From assembly GCA_937871605.1 (NCBI GenBank), contig CALMRM010000044.1:1348-10636 (forward strand): DNA of 9,289 bases, in the 5' to 3' direction. The notes under the pieces were generated by a model. It saw only the letters and a list, made by a program, of their open reading frames with translations. It did no database searches and was not told where the DNA came from. This document shows positions 1-6,788 of this stretch, one piece after another (position 1 is the stretch's first letter; the number at the start of each line of letters is the position of its first letter). This stretch comes from an uncultured Terriglobus sp. Its GTDB lineage: Bacteria; Acidobacteriota; Terriglobia; Terriglobales; Acidobacteriaceae. The translations under genes and the position numbers were made by a program.

Positions 1-316
1 GCCCAGGCACGCTGTCACCGAACCCCCAAAAGCGTGTTGGGGGCACATCGCGGTGGACTTTTGTGTAGAACTCGCGAGCTGCCAGCGTGTAGAGGGGAAC
101 GCCCGCTGCCGTGCTGACGGGCTTCGCCGTGACGGGCGTGGGCAGCGCATCCACAAAGGGCGCGAGACGGTCCGGGTCCACCAGCGGCGGGGCGGGTGGC
201 ATGGGCGGCATGTGGTGCTGCATCTGCGCCAGCGAGCGATACCTGGCAGCAGAAAAAGCGGCGGCGGTCGTTAGACCACCGCCGATCAGGAGTTTTCGTC
301 GGGTAAAAGGTCGCAT
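1..316 (-). CDS. Multicopper oxidase, N-terminal 105 residues (runs off left edge)
   Basis: Probable secreted multicopper oxidase of the CotA/bilirubin-oxidase-like group, which oxidises substrates while reducing oxygen to water. Only the N-terminus is present, so no copper-ligand motif can be checked. The ATG at 316-314 follows AGGAAG, and it lies 15 bases after the phosphoesterase stop, so the two are likely cotranscribed. Residues 5-11 (TRRKLLI) followed by a Gly/Ala-rich hydrophobic stretch resemble a twin-arginine signal, the usual export route for these enzymes. Residues 32-44 are rich in Met, His and Pro (MQHHMPPMPP). The later segment EFYTKVHRDVPPTRFWGF matches the first cupredoxin domain entry of this family, where a tryptophan-glycine step precedes a PGP-like turn. 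Family call is from memory of these motifs. A different cupredoxin-type oxidase remains possible because the copper sites lie outside the window. Confidence 0.75.
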   Translation of the reverse strand, partial: MRPFTRRKLLIGGGLTTAAAFSAARYRSLAQMQHHMPPMPPAPPLVDPDRLAPFVDALPTPVTAKPVSTAAGVPLYTLAAREFYTKVHRDVPPTRFWGFGDSVPG

Positions 317-331
317 CGCTTCCTGTGCTGG

Positions 332-1942
332 TTACTGCGGCTGTCCCGTGGTGGGAGAAAGCAGCAGGGTTGACGCGTTCGGGGCTGCCGTCTGCGTAAA
401 GTCGAACATGGCGTTGATGGGGTTTGCCGTGGCGTCGAACGACCCGCCACCGATGCGGCCCAGGTTCCAGTTGTCTTCGATAAAGCGGGTGATGGAGGTC
501 TGAATGGTGAACGTGTGATCCACGTAGTTGGCCTTCGCCCAAGGTGAGACGACCAGCAGCGGCGTGCGTACGCCCGGGCCGCAGCGCCCATTCACAGGCT
601 GACCGTTGGAGTTGGGACCGGGCAGAACCGCAGTGGTGCCGGGCGTGCCGCAGGTGAACGCACCGGAAAGTGCGTCAGACGTGGAGAACGAGCCGTTGGT
701 GGTAGGTGCTATCTGGTGGTCGTACCAGCCGTCAGAATCGTCATAGGCAAGAATGACCGCGGTGGTGCTCCAGAACGGCGATTGCTGCAGGGCATTGATC
801 GTGTTGACGATGAAGGCCTGCTCGTCCAGCGGATTGGAGTTGCCGGGGTGCCCATCCTGGTACGACGGTGCCTTTAGGAAGCTGACCGCGGCGAGATTGC
901 CCGCTGCCAGGCCGTCGTAAAAGTCGTGCGTGTCGTACTGGTGGTTGCCCGCGTCGCCAGTCTGGCCCACGGTCGCACCGCTGGTGGGCCGGGTGTGGGC
1001 CGGGTTGCGTGTGCTGGCGTAGTACTGAAACGGCTGGTGGTGGTCGACGTAATCCGTTTCGGTCAGGCCGGTGATGGGCGACACGGTGCTGCGATGGCAG
1101 CCGGTCGTGCCGTTCGGGTTCGTCACGGTCAGATCAAAGCCGCCCTGGAACCATCCCCAGCTCAGGCCCTTGGCGTTCAGCAGGTCGCCGACGTTTTTGC
1201 CAGACAACTCTGCGTTGAAGGAGGATGTGCTGGAGCAGATGTCGTAAAGCGCCTCAGCATCGCCAATCATGGTGTAGCCGCCCTGGCCGTCTGCAACTTC
1301 GTTGGACGACGGGTAATTGGTCGCGGTCGCCTGCACCAGGCCGTTGGTCTGGCCGGCGATCAGGTTAATGGCGCCCGGCGTGGACGGCCCAAAGTTCGAG
1401 TTGTAGGAGTTGTCGCTCAGCGCGTAGTGCTGGGCATAGTTCCACACGCCTGTCACGGTGTTGCCGTCAAAGTAGCCCATCACCAAGCCGGTGGTATTGA
1501 CCACTGCCGGGTACGCGACTGGAGTGTTACCCGCCTTGCCGGTCTTTGACGGGAACAGGTCCATCTGGCCGAGGTCGAACGATGCCTGCTCAGGCCCATA
1601 ACTGTGGTTCTGGCTGGCGGTCAGCGCCTGGTCGCGATTGAGGCGAAAGGGAGTGGACGCGCCGGAACCATTCGCGGTGTTCAGGTTTGGATTGTTGGTC
1701 ATCAGAGACCCGGACAGGCCATTAATGGCAGGTGTACCGGCCGCGGCGCGAAAGCGCGGCTGCCCCGGCGGGTTGACTGCATTTGGATACGTGCCGAAGT
1801 AGTGGTCAAATGAGACGTTCTCACCAAAGATGACGACAACGTGTTGGATGGGTGTGGTCGTGGTCTGCGCAGCCAGCGGAATGCCTGCGAGCATACCAAG
1901 CGTCACGGCGACGCTGCCAAGGGCGGGTAACAAAGTACGCAC
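332..1942 (-). CDS. Secreted phosphoesterase, AcpA/phospholipase C family
   Basis: Secreted phosphoesterase (536 residues) of the family that holds Francisella acid phosphatase AcpA and bacterial phospholipases C. It probably hydrolyses phosphomonoesters or phospholipid head groups outside the cytoplasm to free phosphate. Residues 1-25 form a signal peptide ending in PLAAQ. The metal-site motif GENVSFDHYFG spans residues 40-50 (Glu41, Asn42). The nucleophile region SDNSYNSNFGPSTPG spans 176-190, where Ser187 sits at the position of the AcpA catalytic serine; classical phospholipases C carry threonine there. The second acidic site YDDSDGWYDH spans 400-409, followed by GVRTPLLVVSPWA. Serine as nucleophile favours a phosphatase-like member, but substrate cannot be settled from sequence. 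Translation starts at GTG behind a strong AAGGAG. The gene lies between the PEP-CTERM gene (43-base gap) and the oxidase gene (15-base gap). Confidence 0.9.
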   Translation of the reverse strand: MRTLLPALGSVAVTLGMLAGIPLAAQTTTTPIQHVVVIFGENVSFDHYFGTYPNAVNPPGQPRFRAAAGTPAINGLSGSLMTNNPNLNTANGSGASTPFRLNRDQALTASQNHSYGPEQASFDLGQMDLFPSKTGKAGNTPVAYPAVVNTTGLVMGYFDGNTVTGVWNYAQHYALSDNSYNSNFGPSTPGAINLIAGQTNGLVQATATNYPSSNEVADGQGGYTMIGDAEALYDICSSTSSFNAELSGKNVGDLLNAKGLSWGWFQGGFDLTVTNPNGTTGCHRSTVSPITGLTETDYVDHHQPFQYYASTRNPAHTRPTSGATVGQTGDAGNHQYDTHDFYDGLAAGNLAAVSFLKAPSYQDGHPGNSNPLDEQAFIVNTINALQQSPFWSTTAVILAYDDSDGWYDHQIAPTTNGSFSTSDALSGAFTCGTPGTTAVLPGPNSNGQPVNGRCGPGVRTPLLVVSPWAKANYVDHTFTIQTSITRFIEDNWNLGRIGGGSFDATANPINAMFDFTQTAAPNASTLLLSPTTGQPQ

Positions 1943-1949
1943 GGTCTTT

Positions 1950-1955
1950 CTCCTT
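1950..1955 (-). promoter_or_regulatory. Ribosome binding site fixing the GTG start of the phosphoesterase
   Basis: AAGGAG on the minus strand lies seven bases before the GTG at 1942-1940. The codons that follow give a clean signal peptide, so GTG is the start rather than an internal ATG. Confidence 0.75.
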
Positions 1956-1985
1956 AGAAGGTGCAGTCTGAAGTGGCAGGGTGGA

Positions 1986-2672
1986 TCAGGCCTTTTTCAC
2001 AAGGCGGCGAGCACCGAGGGCAAGTACCGGGAGCATGCCTTCCGCGACAAGCAGGAGGCTTGAGGGTTCCGGCACGGGCGAGACCTGCGCCGCTGCTGAA
2101 AGCTGAACGTCGTCGATGGCCAGGCCGGAGTAGTTGACATTGCTCAGTGCCTGCGTGATCCGCAGACCGTAGATGTCGCTGGTGGTGTCACGCACCACGT
2201 AATAGCCATTGCCGGTGTTCACAGTGCTTTGTGTTGCGGGGAGATTCTCGAAAAAGGCAGGGCCAAGATTCACACCACCCGCGCCAAGGGCCTGAATGGT
2301 GACGGTCACCGGATCGGAGTCCGCGATGCCGACGCCAATGGCGGAGTAGCCGCCTGTCAGCAAGACGGTCAGGTTTGCACTGCCTGCGGCACTGTTGTCG
2401 TAGAGTTCGTTTGGGCCACTCTGCGTGCTGTAGGGCAGCACAAGGAGGCCGTCGGGGCTGGAGATGGACACGCCAGCGGTGCTGTATGTGGTCGCGTAGC
2501 TGGTGTTTGCAGCTAATGCGTCGAAGTTGATGAGTGTTCCACCCAGGCTGGCCACCTTTGTGGGTGTCGCCAGCTGGCTGTTGCTGGGTTGCTGAACTGT
2601 AAGTACCGGTGTTGCGTGCGCCACCGCAGCCGCCAGCACGAGCGCCAGGCTGCCAATCCACTTGCCATTCAT
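1986..2672 (-). CDS. PEP-CTERM sorting-domain protein
   Basis: Small secreted protein (228 residues) of unknown function with an exosortase sorting tail. Residues 1-20 form a signal peptide ending AHA. The body (about 40-195) is rich in Gly, Ser, Thr and Asn and looks like a beta-sandwich. It includes INFDALAANTSY near 48-59 and GLAIDDVQ near the end, phrases common in PEP-CTERM proteins. The tail has Pro-Glu-Pro at 201-203, a hydrophobic stretch of about 18 residues, and a basic end (RRLVKK). Such tails are recognised and cut by an exosortase at the inner membrane; no exosortase lies in this window. The tail helix carries a glutamate (Glu211) and a proline (Pro216), which is less uniform than usual. 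The ATG has AAGGA about ten bases upstream. It is the first gene of the leftward operon, directly behind the divergent control region. Confidence 0.85.
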   Translation of the reverse strand: MNGKWIGSLALVLAAAVAHATPVLTVQQPSNSQLATPTKVASLGGTLINFDALAANTSYATTYSTAGVSISSPDGLLVLPYSTQSGPNELYDNSAAGSANLTVLLTGGYSAIGVGIADSDPVTVTIQALGAGGVNLGPAFFENLPATQSTVNTGNGYYVVRDTTSDIYGLRITQALSNVNYSGLAIDDVQLSAAAQVSPVPEPSSLLLVAEGMLPVLALGARRLVKKA

Positions 2673-2725
2673 TGTCCAGGGTTCCTTCGCGTCCCGTTTG
2701 TGTCTCTTCCTGGGACACTCAAAGA

Positions 2726-2768
2726 ACTAAAAGGCTTATGTGACACCCATGTTACGGGCGCGTGAAAC
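2726..2768 (-). promoter_or_regulatory. Candidate Pho-box-like operator and promoter for the leftward operon
   Basis: Read on the minus strand, three 7-base half-sites follow each other with 4-base spacers: TTTCACG (2767-2761), CGTAACA (2756-2750) and TGTCACA (2745-2739). Each has a T(C/A)AC core, and the repeat period is exactly 11 bp, as in operators of PhoB/OmpR-type regulators. A possible -10 box, TTTAGT (2731-2726), follows seven bases after the last half-site, so the repeats would cover the -35 position. The layout is read directly from the bases; the regulator and the -10 assignment are inferred. The E. coli consensus has an AT-rich spacer, whereas the spacers here are GC-rich. Confidence 0.45.
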
Positions 2769-2865
2769 TTACGGGGAGCTTCTTGTATGCGCAGAAAACG
2801 TGAAATCACTGCCTTCCTGAGTCCTAAGCTCTCCCGAATGTGGCACGTTTCACGCTGCCGTAACA
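2750..2865. repeat. Inverted repeat of 19 bp spanning the divergent promoter region
   Basis: The arm at 2750-2768 and the arm at 2847-2865 are reverse complements at 17 of 19 positions and are separated by 78 bases. On the strand facing each gene, both arms read GTTTCACGC, two variable bases, then CCGTAACA. One arm faces the PEP-CTERM gene and the other faces the Pit gene. The distance is too long and the interior too unstructured for a simple terminator. Two copies of one protein-binding site in divergent orientation is the simpler reading. Confidence 0.75.
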
Positions 2866-2880
2866 CTTATGCAATATAGG
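2847..2880 (+). promoter_or_regulatory. Candidate Pho-box-like operator and promoter for the Pit gene
   Basis: Half-sites TTTCACG (2848-2854) and CGTAACA (2859-2865) lie 11 bp apart. Nine bases after them comes TATAGG (2875-2880), a plausible -10 box. A -35 box at normal spacing would fall inside the repeats, as is typical where a PhoB-type activator replaces it. The remaining bases to the TTG start at 2916 form a short leader. Regulator identity is inferred. Confidence 0.45.
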
Positions 2881-2904
2881 AGACGTAACCTCACACCGTC
2901 CCAC

Positions 2905-2910
2905 TGAGGT
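2905..2910 (+). promoter_or_regulatory. Ribosome binding site supporting the TTG start of the Pit gene
   Basis: TGAGGT ends five bases before the TTG at 2916. No ATG in this frame lies between the site and the first membrane helix, so TTG is the preferred start. Confidence 0.6.
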
Positions 2911-2915
2911 GCTCC

Positions 2916-4538
2916 TTGGCTACAGCTGCTCCCGCGGTTCAACCCGCGCCGTCCTCGATACTGGATCAGAAGCTCAGCAACAACAAGCCAGCCAAGTGGG
3001 GCGTAGCTGCCTTTACCCTGGTTCTCGTTGGCGGGTTGATCTATATCGTCTCCCGTCTTTCGATCGATCTGTCCCCAGTGCACCTTGCGTCGGTGTTTCC
3101 GTACGTTCTGCTTGGAACTGCGCTGCTCATTGCGCTGGGTTTCGAGTTTGTGAACGGCTTCCACGACACAGCAAACGCTGTTGCGACCGTGATTTACACC
3201 CACTCCCTTGAGCCGCACATCGCGGTGGTGTGGTCTGGCCTGTGGAACTTCATTGGCGTACTGACCAGCTCTGGCGCTGTTGCCTTTTCTATTGTGGCGT
3301 TGCTGCCGATTGAGTTGATTCTTAAGGTTTCCCAGGGATCGGGCTTCGCCATGGTCTTCGCTCTCCTCACGGCGGCGGTGCTTTGGAATCTGGCCACATG
3401 GTGGCGTGGGCTGCCGGTTTCCTCATCGCACACCATGATTGGCTCGGTGCTGGGTGTTGGTTTGGCGAACCAGTTCATCAACGGCCGTACGGGCACCTCT
3501 GGTGTGGATTGGGAACAGGTCACCAATGTCTTCAAGGCGTTGATCTTTTCGCCACTCATCGGCTTTGTGCTTGCAGCGCTGTTGTTTTTCCTGTTCAAAC
3601 TGGTGGCACGCGATCCGCGGTTGTATAAGGCTCCAGAGGGCAATGACCCGCCGCCAATGTACATCCGTGCGCTCCTGGTCTTGACGTGCACCGGTGTCAG
3701 CTTTGCGCATGGGTCTAACGACGGCCAGAAAGGGATGGGGCTCATTATGCTCATCCTGGTGGGCACCGTACCGACGGCGTATGCACTGAACCACACCGTA
3801 GACAGGGGCTCAGTAGCACAATTTGCCTCCACCTCCACTGCAGTCGTTCAGACGCTTCAGCACTATGCAGCTCCATCCGCAGTCGTGCAGGATCCAGACC
3901 ACGATTTGGAACAGTTCGTGTCTTCGCACAAGTACGATCCTTCCACCATTCCTGCGCTGCAGCAAATGATTGGCCAGGTTCGCAACGAGGCGGTGAGCTA
4001 TGGCTCGCTCGGCAATATGCCGCAAAATCTGCAGGCCAATGTGCGCAACCAGATGTACCTCATCAGCGAAACGATGCGTCTCCTGCCAAAGGCATCCGGC
4101 ATCAAGATGAGCGACGCCGAAAGCAAGACGGTGGCTGCCTACAAGGGCTTTCTCGACAAGTCGACGAAGTACATTCCATCGTGGGTGAAAGTTGCCGTGG
4201 CCCTGGAACTTGGCCTGGGTACGATGGTCGGCTGGAAGCGCATCGTGATTACGGTGGGTGAGAAGATCGGCAAAACACACCTGACGTATGCGCAGGGCGC
4301 GTCTGCGGAACTTGTCGCGATGATCACCATCCTGGGGGCGGACCGGTTCGGCCTGCCTGTTTCAACGACACACGTGCTTAGCTCGGGTGTTGCGGGAACC
4401 ATGGCGGCAAACGGCAGCGGTCTTCAGAAGTCCACACTGTGGAGCATCGCGGCGGCGTGGGTCTTTACCTTGCCGGCAGCGGCACTCCTGTCTGGCATCC
4501 TGTTCTGGACGTTCTCCCTCTTCACCGCACACGTGTAA
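2916..4538 (+). CDS. pit: Pit-family inorganic phosphate transporter
   Basis: Inner-membrane low-affinity phosphate permease (540 residues) of the PiT family, normally driven by protons and carrying metal-phosphate complexes. The two family signature repeats are intact. In the first half, FVNGFHDTANAVAT begins near residue 78 and PVSSSHTMIG starts near 168. In the second half, SFAHGSNDGQKGMG spans 262-275 and PVSTTHVLSSG starts at 481. Hydrophobic segments flank these motifs on both sides. A hydrophilic stretch of roughly 120 residues (about 293-415) separates the two halves, the usual central cytoplasmic loop of the family and somewhat long here. The start is TTG behind TGAGGT. The gene is divergent from the phosphoesterase operon, has its own candidate operator, and ends at a strong terminator, so it is probably monocistronic. 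Low or high phosphate control cannot be decided from sequence. Confidence 0.93.
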   Translation: MATAAPAVQPAPSSILDQKLSNNKPAKWGVAAFTLVLVGGLIYIVSRLSIDLSPVHLASVFPYVLLGTALLIALGFEFVNGFHDTANAVATVIYTHSLEPHIAVVWSGLWNFIGVLTSSGAVAFSIVALLPIELILKVSQGSGFAMVFALLTAAVLWNLATWWRGLPVSSSHTMIGSVLGVGLANQFINGRTGTSGVDWEQVTNVFKALIFSPLIGFVLAALLFFLFKLVARDPRLYKAPEGNDPPPMYIRALLVLTCTGVSFAHGSNDGQKGMGLIMLILVGTVPTAYALNHTVDRGSVAQFASTSTAVVQTLQHYAAPSAVVQDPDHDLEQFVSSHKYDPSTIPALQQMIGQVRNEAVSYGSLGNMPQNLQANVRNQMYLISETMRLLPKASGIKMSDAESKTVAAYKGFLDKSTKYIPSWVKVAVALELGLGTMVGWKRIVITVGEKIGKTHLTYAQGASAELVAMITILGADRFGLPVSTTHVLSSGVAGTMAANGSGLQKSTLWSIAAAWVFTLPAAALLSGILFWTFSLFTAHV

Positions 4539-4557
4539 CGGTCTGTAGAGATGCACT

Positions 4558-4595
4558 GCCATGCAGCCTCGGTACGCCGAGGCTGCATGGCTTTT
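4558..4595 (+). terminator. Intrinsic terminator after the Pit gene
   Basis: A perfect 15-bp stem (4558-4572 with 4577-4591) closes a TACG tetraloop and is followed by TTTT. It begins 20 bases after the Pit stop codon. The T-run is short but the stem is GC-rich. It separates Pit transcription from the porin gene. Confidence 0.85.
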
Positions 4596-4640
4596 GTGCG
4601 TGTGTCAACGTGCGTTGGATGAGGTTGAATGCAACCGTCT

Positions 4641-4695
4641 TTTCACATTTGGCAGGGCTCCTGTTAACGACGCGTTCACGAACGCCCGCAATACT
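4641..4695 (+). promoter_or_regulatory. Candidate operator and promoter of the porin gene
   Basis: GTTAACG (4663-4669) and GTTCACG (4674-4680) are 7-base half-sites with a 4-base spacer, giving the same 11-bp period and T(C/A)AC core seen in the divergent region. A further half-site, TTTCACA (4641-4647), lies exactly two periods upstream. AATACT (4690-4695), nine bases after the pair, is a weak but well-placed -10 box, at the same offset as in front of the Pit gene. The rest of the 241-base gap holds the Pit terminator and short inverted repeats at 4606-4617 and about 4623-4636 with no clear role. Confidence 0.4.
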
Positions 4696-4779
4696 GGCAC
4701 CAATCGTCACAGTTTTACAGTGCACCGTCAGCATTTACCGCAGTGCGCACGTGTACGCCCAACTCTCTCAGAGGCTCGA

Positions 4780-6681
4780 ATGAAACGATCTGCCAGTCTG
4801 ACCGCCGCACTCCTCGCGACGGCACTTCTCTCGAACAACCTTCCAGCGCAAAGCCACGCGGCGACGAAAGCCACCGCCAAGAAGCGCAGACCGGCAGCAC
4901 GGCGCAAGGTGGAGAGTTCCAGCGAGCGTCAGATCCGCGAACTGCGCGAAATGATGCTGACGCAGCAGGCGCAGATCAACGATCTCAAGGGCATGCTTGC
5001 GACGCGAGACCAGCAGGTGCAGACCGCGCAGACCTCGGCCACGGCGGCACAGGCCCAGGCGGCTGCGGCCGAAACAACCGCGCAGCAGGTGACAGCGCAA
5101 ACTGCACAGACCGCGACGGACGTACAGCAGGTAAAGCAAAGCGTTGCTCAGCTGGAAACGGAGCAGAGCACGCTGACAGACACCGTGGTGAGCAATCAGG
5201 CCACCGTGTCAGAGCAGATCAACTCGCCCACAACCATCCACTACAAGGGCGTCACCATCACTCCGGTTGCGTTCTTCGCGCTGGAAGGCGTTTGGCGGCA
5301 GCGCTCGGTGAACTCCGACATCAACACCCCGTTTAACTCCATTCCGTTCCCCAGTGCGAACGAAGGTCACATCAGCGAGTTAAACTTCACCGGACGGCAG
5401 AGCCGCTTGGGTGCCCTGGTTGAGGGCAATGCAGGCCCGTTCAAGCTTGCTGGCTACTTCGAAGCGGATTTTCTCGGAACGGGCACATCGTCCAACAACA
5501 ATCAGTCAGATAGCTATGTACTGCGGCAGCGGCAGATTTGGGGCCAGGGCAGCCGGGGTGGATTTACTGTCACGGGTGGCCAGATGTGGTCCCTGGTCAC
5601 CGAAGACGGCCTGAGCACCAACAACCGCACAGAAAAGCTGCCCAACACCATTGACTCGCAGTACATGGTTGGCTTTTCGTGGACGCGTCAGCCCGCACTT
5701 CGCCTGCAGCAGCGGTTCGGCACCGTCTCCACCGGCATGTTTACAGCGGCTATGTCGCTGGAACAGGCGCAGATCACCAACTTCACAGCGGCTGGCACCA
5801 TTCCGACTGACTTCTTTTTCGCGGGTGTCGGGCAGAATGGCGGCTTGTACAACGCTGCCGGCAACGTGTCTGCAGGCAATGCTGCTGGCACCGGCGCGAT
5901 CACCACGTATGCGAACAATGTAGCCCCGGACGTCATTGTGAAGGGCGCCTTGGACCTGAAGCATGCGCACTTCGAACTGGGCGGCCTGGCGCGGTTTCTG
6001 CGCGACGACTACTTCCCCGTCACCGGATATACCGGTACGGCGGCTGCGCCCACGTACACGTATGGCACGCTCGAGACGAGCCACACTGCTGCGGCCGGCG
6101 GCATCTTCGGCAGCGGACGCGTTTCAGCGAACAAGTATGTCGACGTGGCGGTGCAAATGATGGCCGGTCAGGGCGTGGGCCGTTACGGTTCAGCGCAGCT
6201 GGCCGATGCCACTCTGCGGCCCGATCAGACGCTGGAGCCAATCCATAACTACCACGGTCTGGGAAGCCTGGAAACCCATCCCACGTCAAAGCTGGACGTC
6301 TACGCCTACTACGGTGGCGAGTATGCGCAGCGCACCGTGTACACCACGCCGCAGGGCGCGCTGATCGGGTACGGTCCACGTAGCCTCAACAACTCCGGCT
6401 GTTACAACCTGCCCGCGCCCGGCGGCAACGCCAGCGGAACATTTGCAAGCCTCGCTGCAGTCACCTGCGGTGGGCCCACACGGTACATGCAGGAAGGCAT
6501 GATGGGCTTCACCTATCGCCTGGCCAACAGCCCAAAATACGGCCGCCTGCAGTACCAGTTCACCTACAGCTACCTGCAGCGCAACCTGTGGTCGGGAACC
6601 ACCACAGGCGTGACCACACCGTCTGGTCCGCGCGCGTTGGACAACATGATCCACGCCGGTATGCGCTACTACATTCCATAA
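4780..6681 (+). CDS. Outer-membrane porin with N-terminal coiled coil
   Basis: Probable trimeric outer-membrane porin (633 residues), resembling DcaP-like channels. Residues 1-27 form a signal peptide (cleavage after SHA). A strongly basic patch follows (30-43, KKRRPAARRK). Residues about 44-147 form a Gln/Ala-rich heptad-like coiled coil, probably a periplasmic head, with low-complexity Ala-Gln-Thr in the middle. From about 150 (TIHYKGVTITPVAFFALEG) onward, alternating polar and aromatic residues with many Gly, Asn, Tyr and Thr indicate a beta barrel. The protein ends RYYIP, so the last residue is Pro rather than the usual Phe or Tyr. The start at ATG 4780 has AGAGG upstream and gives a clean signal peptide; the reading frame opens earlier, but only through the Pit terminator. 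Its position before pstS and its operator-like promoter suggest phosphate uptake, but substrate is not visible in the sequence. Confidence 0.8.
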   Translation: MKRSASLTAALLATALLSNNLPAQSHAATKATAKKRRPAARRKVESSSERQIRELREMMLTQQAQINDLKGMLATRDQQVQTAQTSATAAQAQAAAAETTAQQVTAQTAQTATDVQQVKQSVAQLETEQSTLTDTVVSNQATVSEQINSPTTIHYKGVTITPVAFFALEGVWRQRSVNSDINTPFNSIPFPSANEGHISELNFTGRQSRLGALVEGNAGPFKLAGYFEADFLGTGTSSNNNQSDSYVLRQRQIWGQGSRGGFTVTGGQMWSLVTEDGLSTNNRTEKLPNTIDSQYMVGFSWTRQPALRLQQRFGTVSTGMFTAAMSLEQAQITNFTAAGTIPTDFFFAGVGQNGGLYNAAGNVSAGNAAGTGAITTYANNVAPDVIVKGALDLKHAHFELGGLARFLRDDYFPVTGYTGTAAAPTYTYGTLETSHTAAAGGIFGSGRVSANKYVDVAVQMMAGQGVGRYGSAQLADATLRPDQTLEPIHNYHGLGSLETHPTSKLDVYAYYGGEYAQRTVYTTPQGALIGYGPRSLNNSGCYNLPAPGGNASGTFASLAAVTCGGPTRYMQEGMMGFTYRLANSPKYGRLQYQFTYSYLQRNLWSGTTTGVTTPSGPRALDNMIHAGMRYYIP

Positions 6682-6788
6682 CGGCGCATCCTTCTGGCGG
6701 AACCGGAGCATCCCACGCAGCACACGAGAAACGCGTACGGATGCAATCCACCAACGTAGTTACAGTTCAAGCTGATGTGGAGATATAG

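Noticed and set aside
926..1549. A 207-codon open frame on the plus strand opposite the phosphoesterase gene
   Set aside because: It is antisense to a well-supported gene, has no recognisable domain or ribosome binding site, and its length is expected in GC-rich DNA. The same holds for the other antisense frames in the window.
43..3228. The 14-mer GCACATCGCGGTGG occurs at 43-56 and at 3215-3228
   Set aside because: Both copies lie inside unrelated coding sequences in different reading frames and strands. No flanking similarity is seen, so chance is the best explanation.
4561..4779. Possible 73-residue N-terminal extension of the porin from an ATG at 4561
   Set aside because: This ATG lies inside the Pit terminator stem. 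The extension has no ribosome binding site and would bury the clear signal peptide starting at 4780.
6748..6765. Pho-box-like pair upstream of pstS
   Set aside because: Only GTTACAG fits the half-site. The bases 11 bp on either side do not carry the core, so it is not a convincing operator.
6682..6788. Possible terminator between the porin and pstS
   Set aside because: Only a weak mismatched hairpin near 6690-6710 without a T-run could be found, so no terminator is called.
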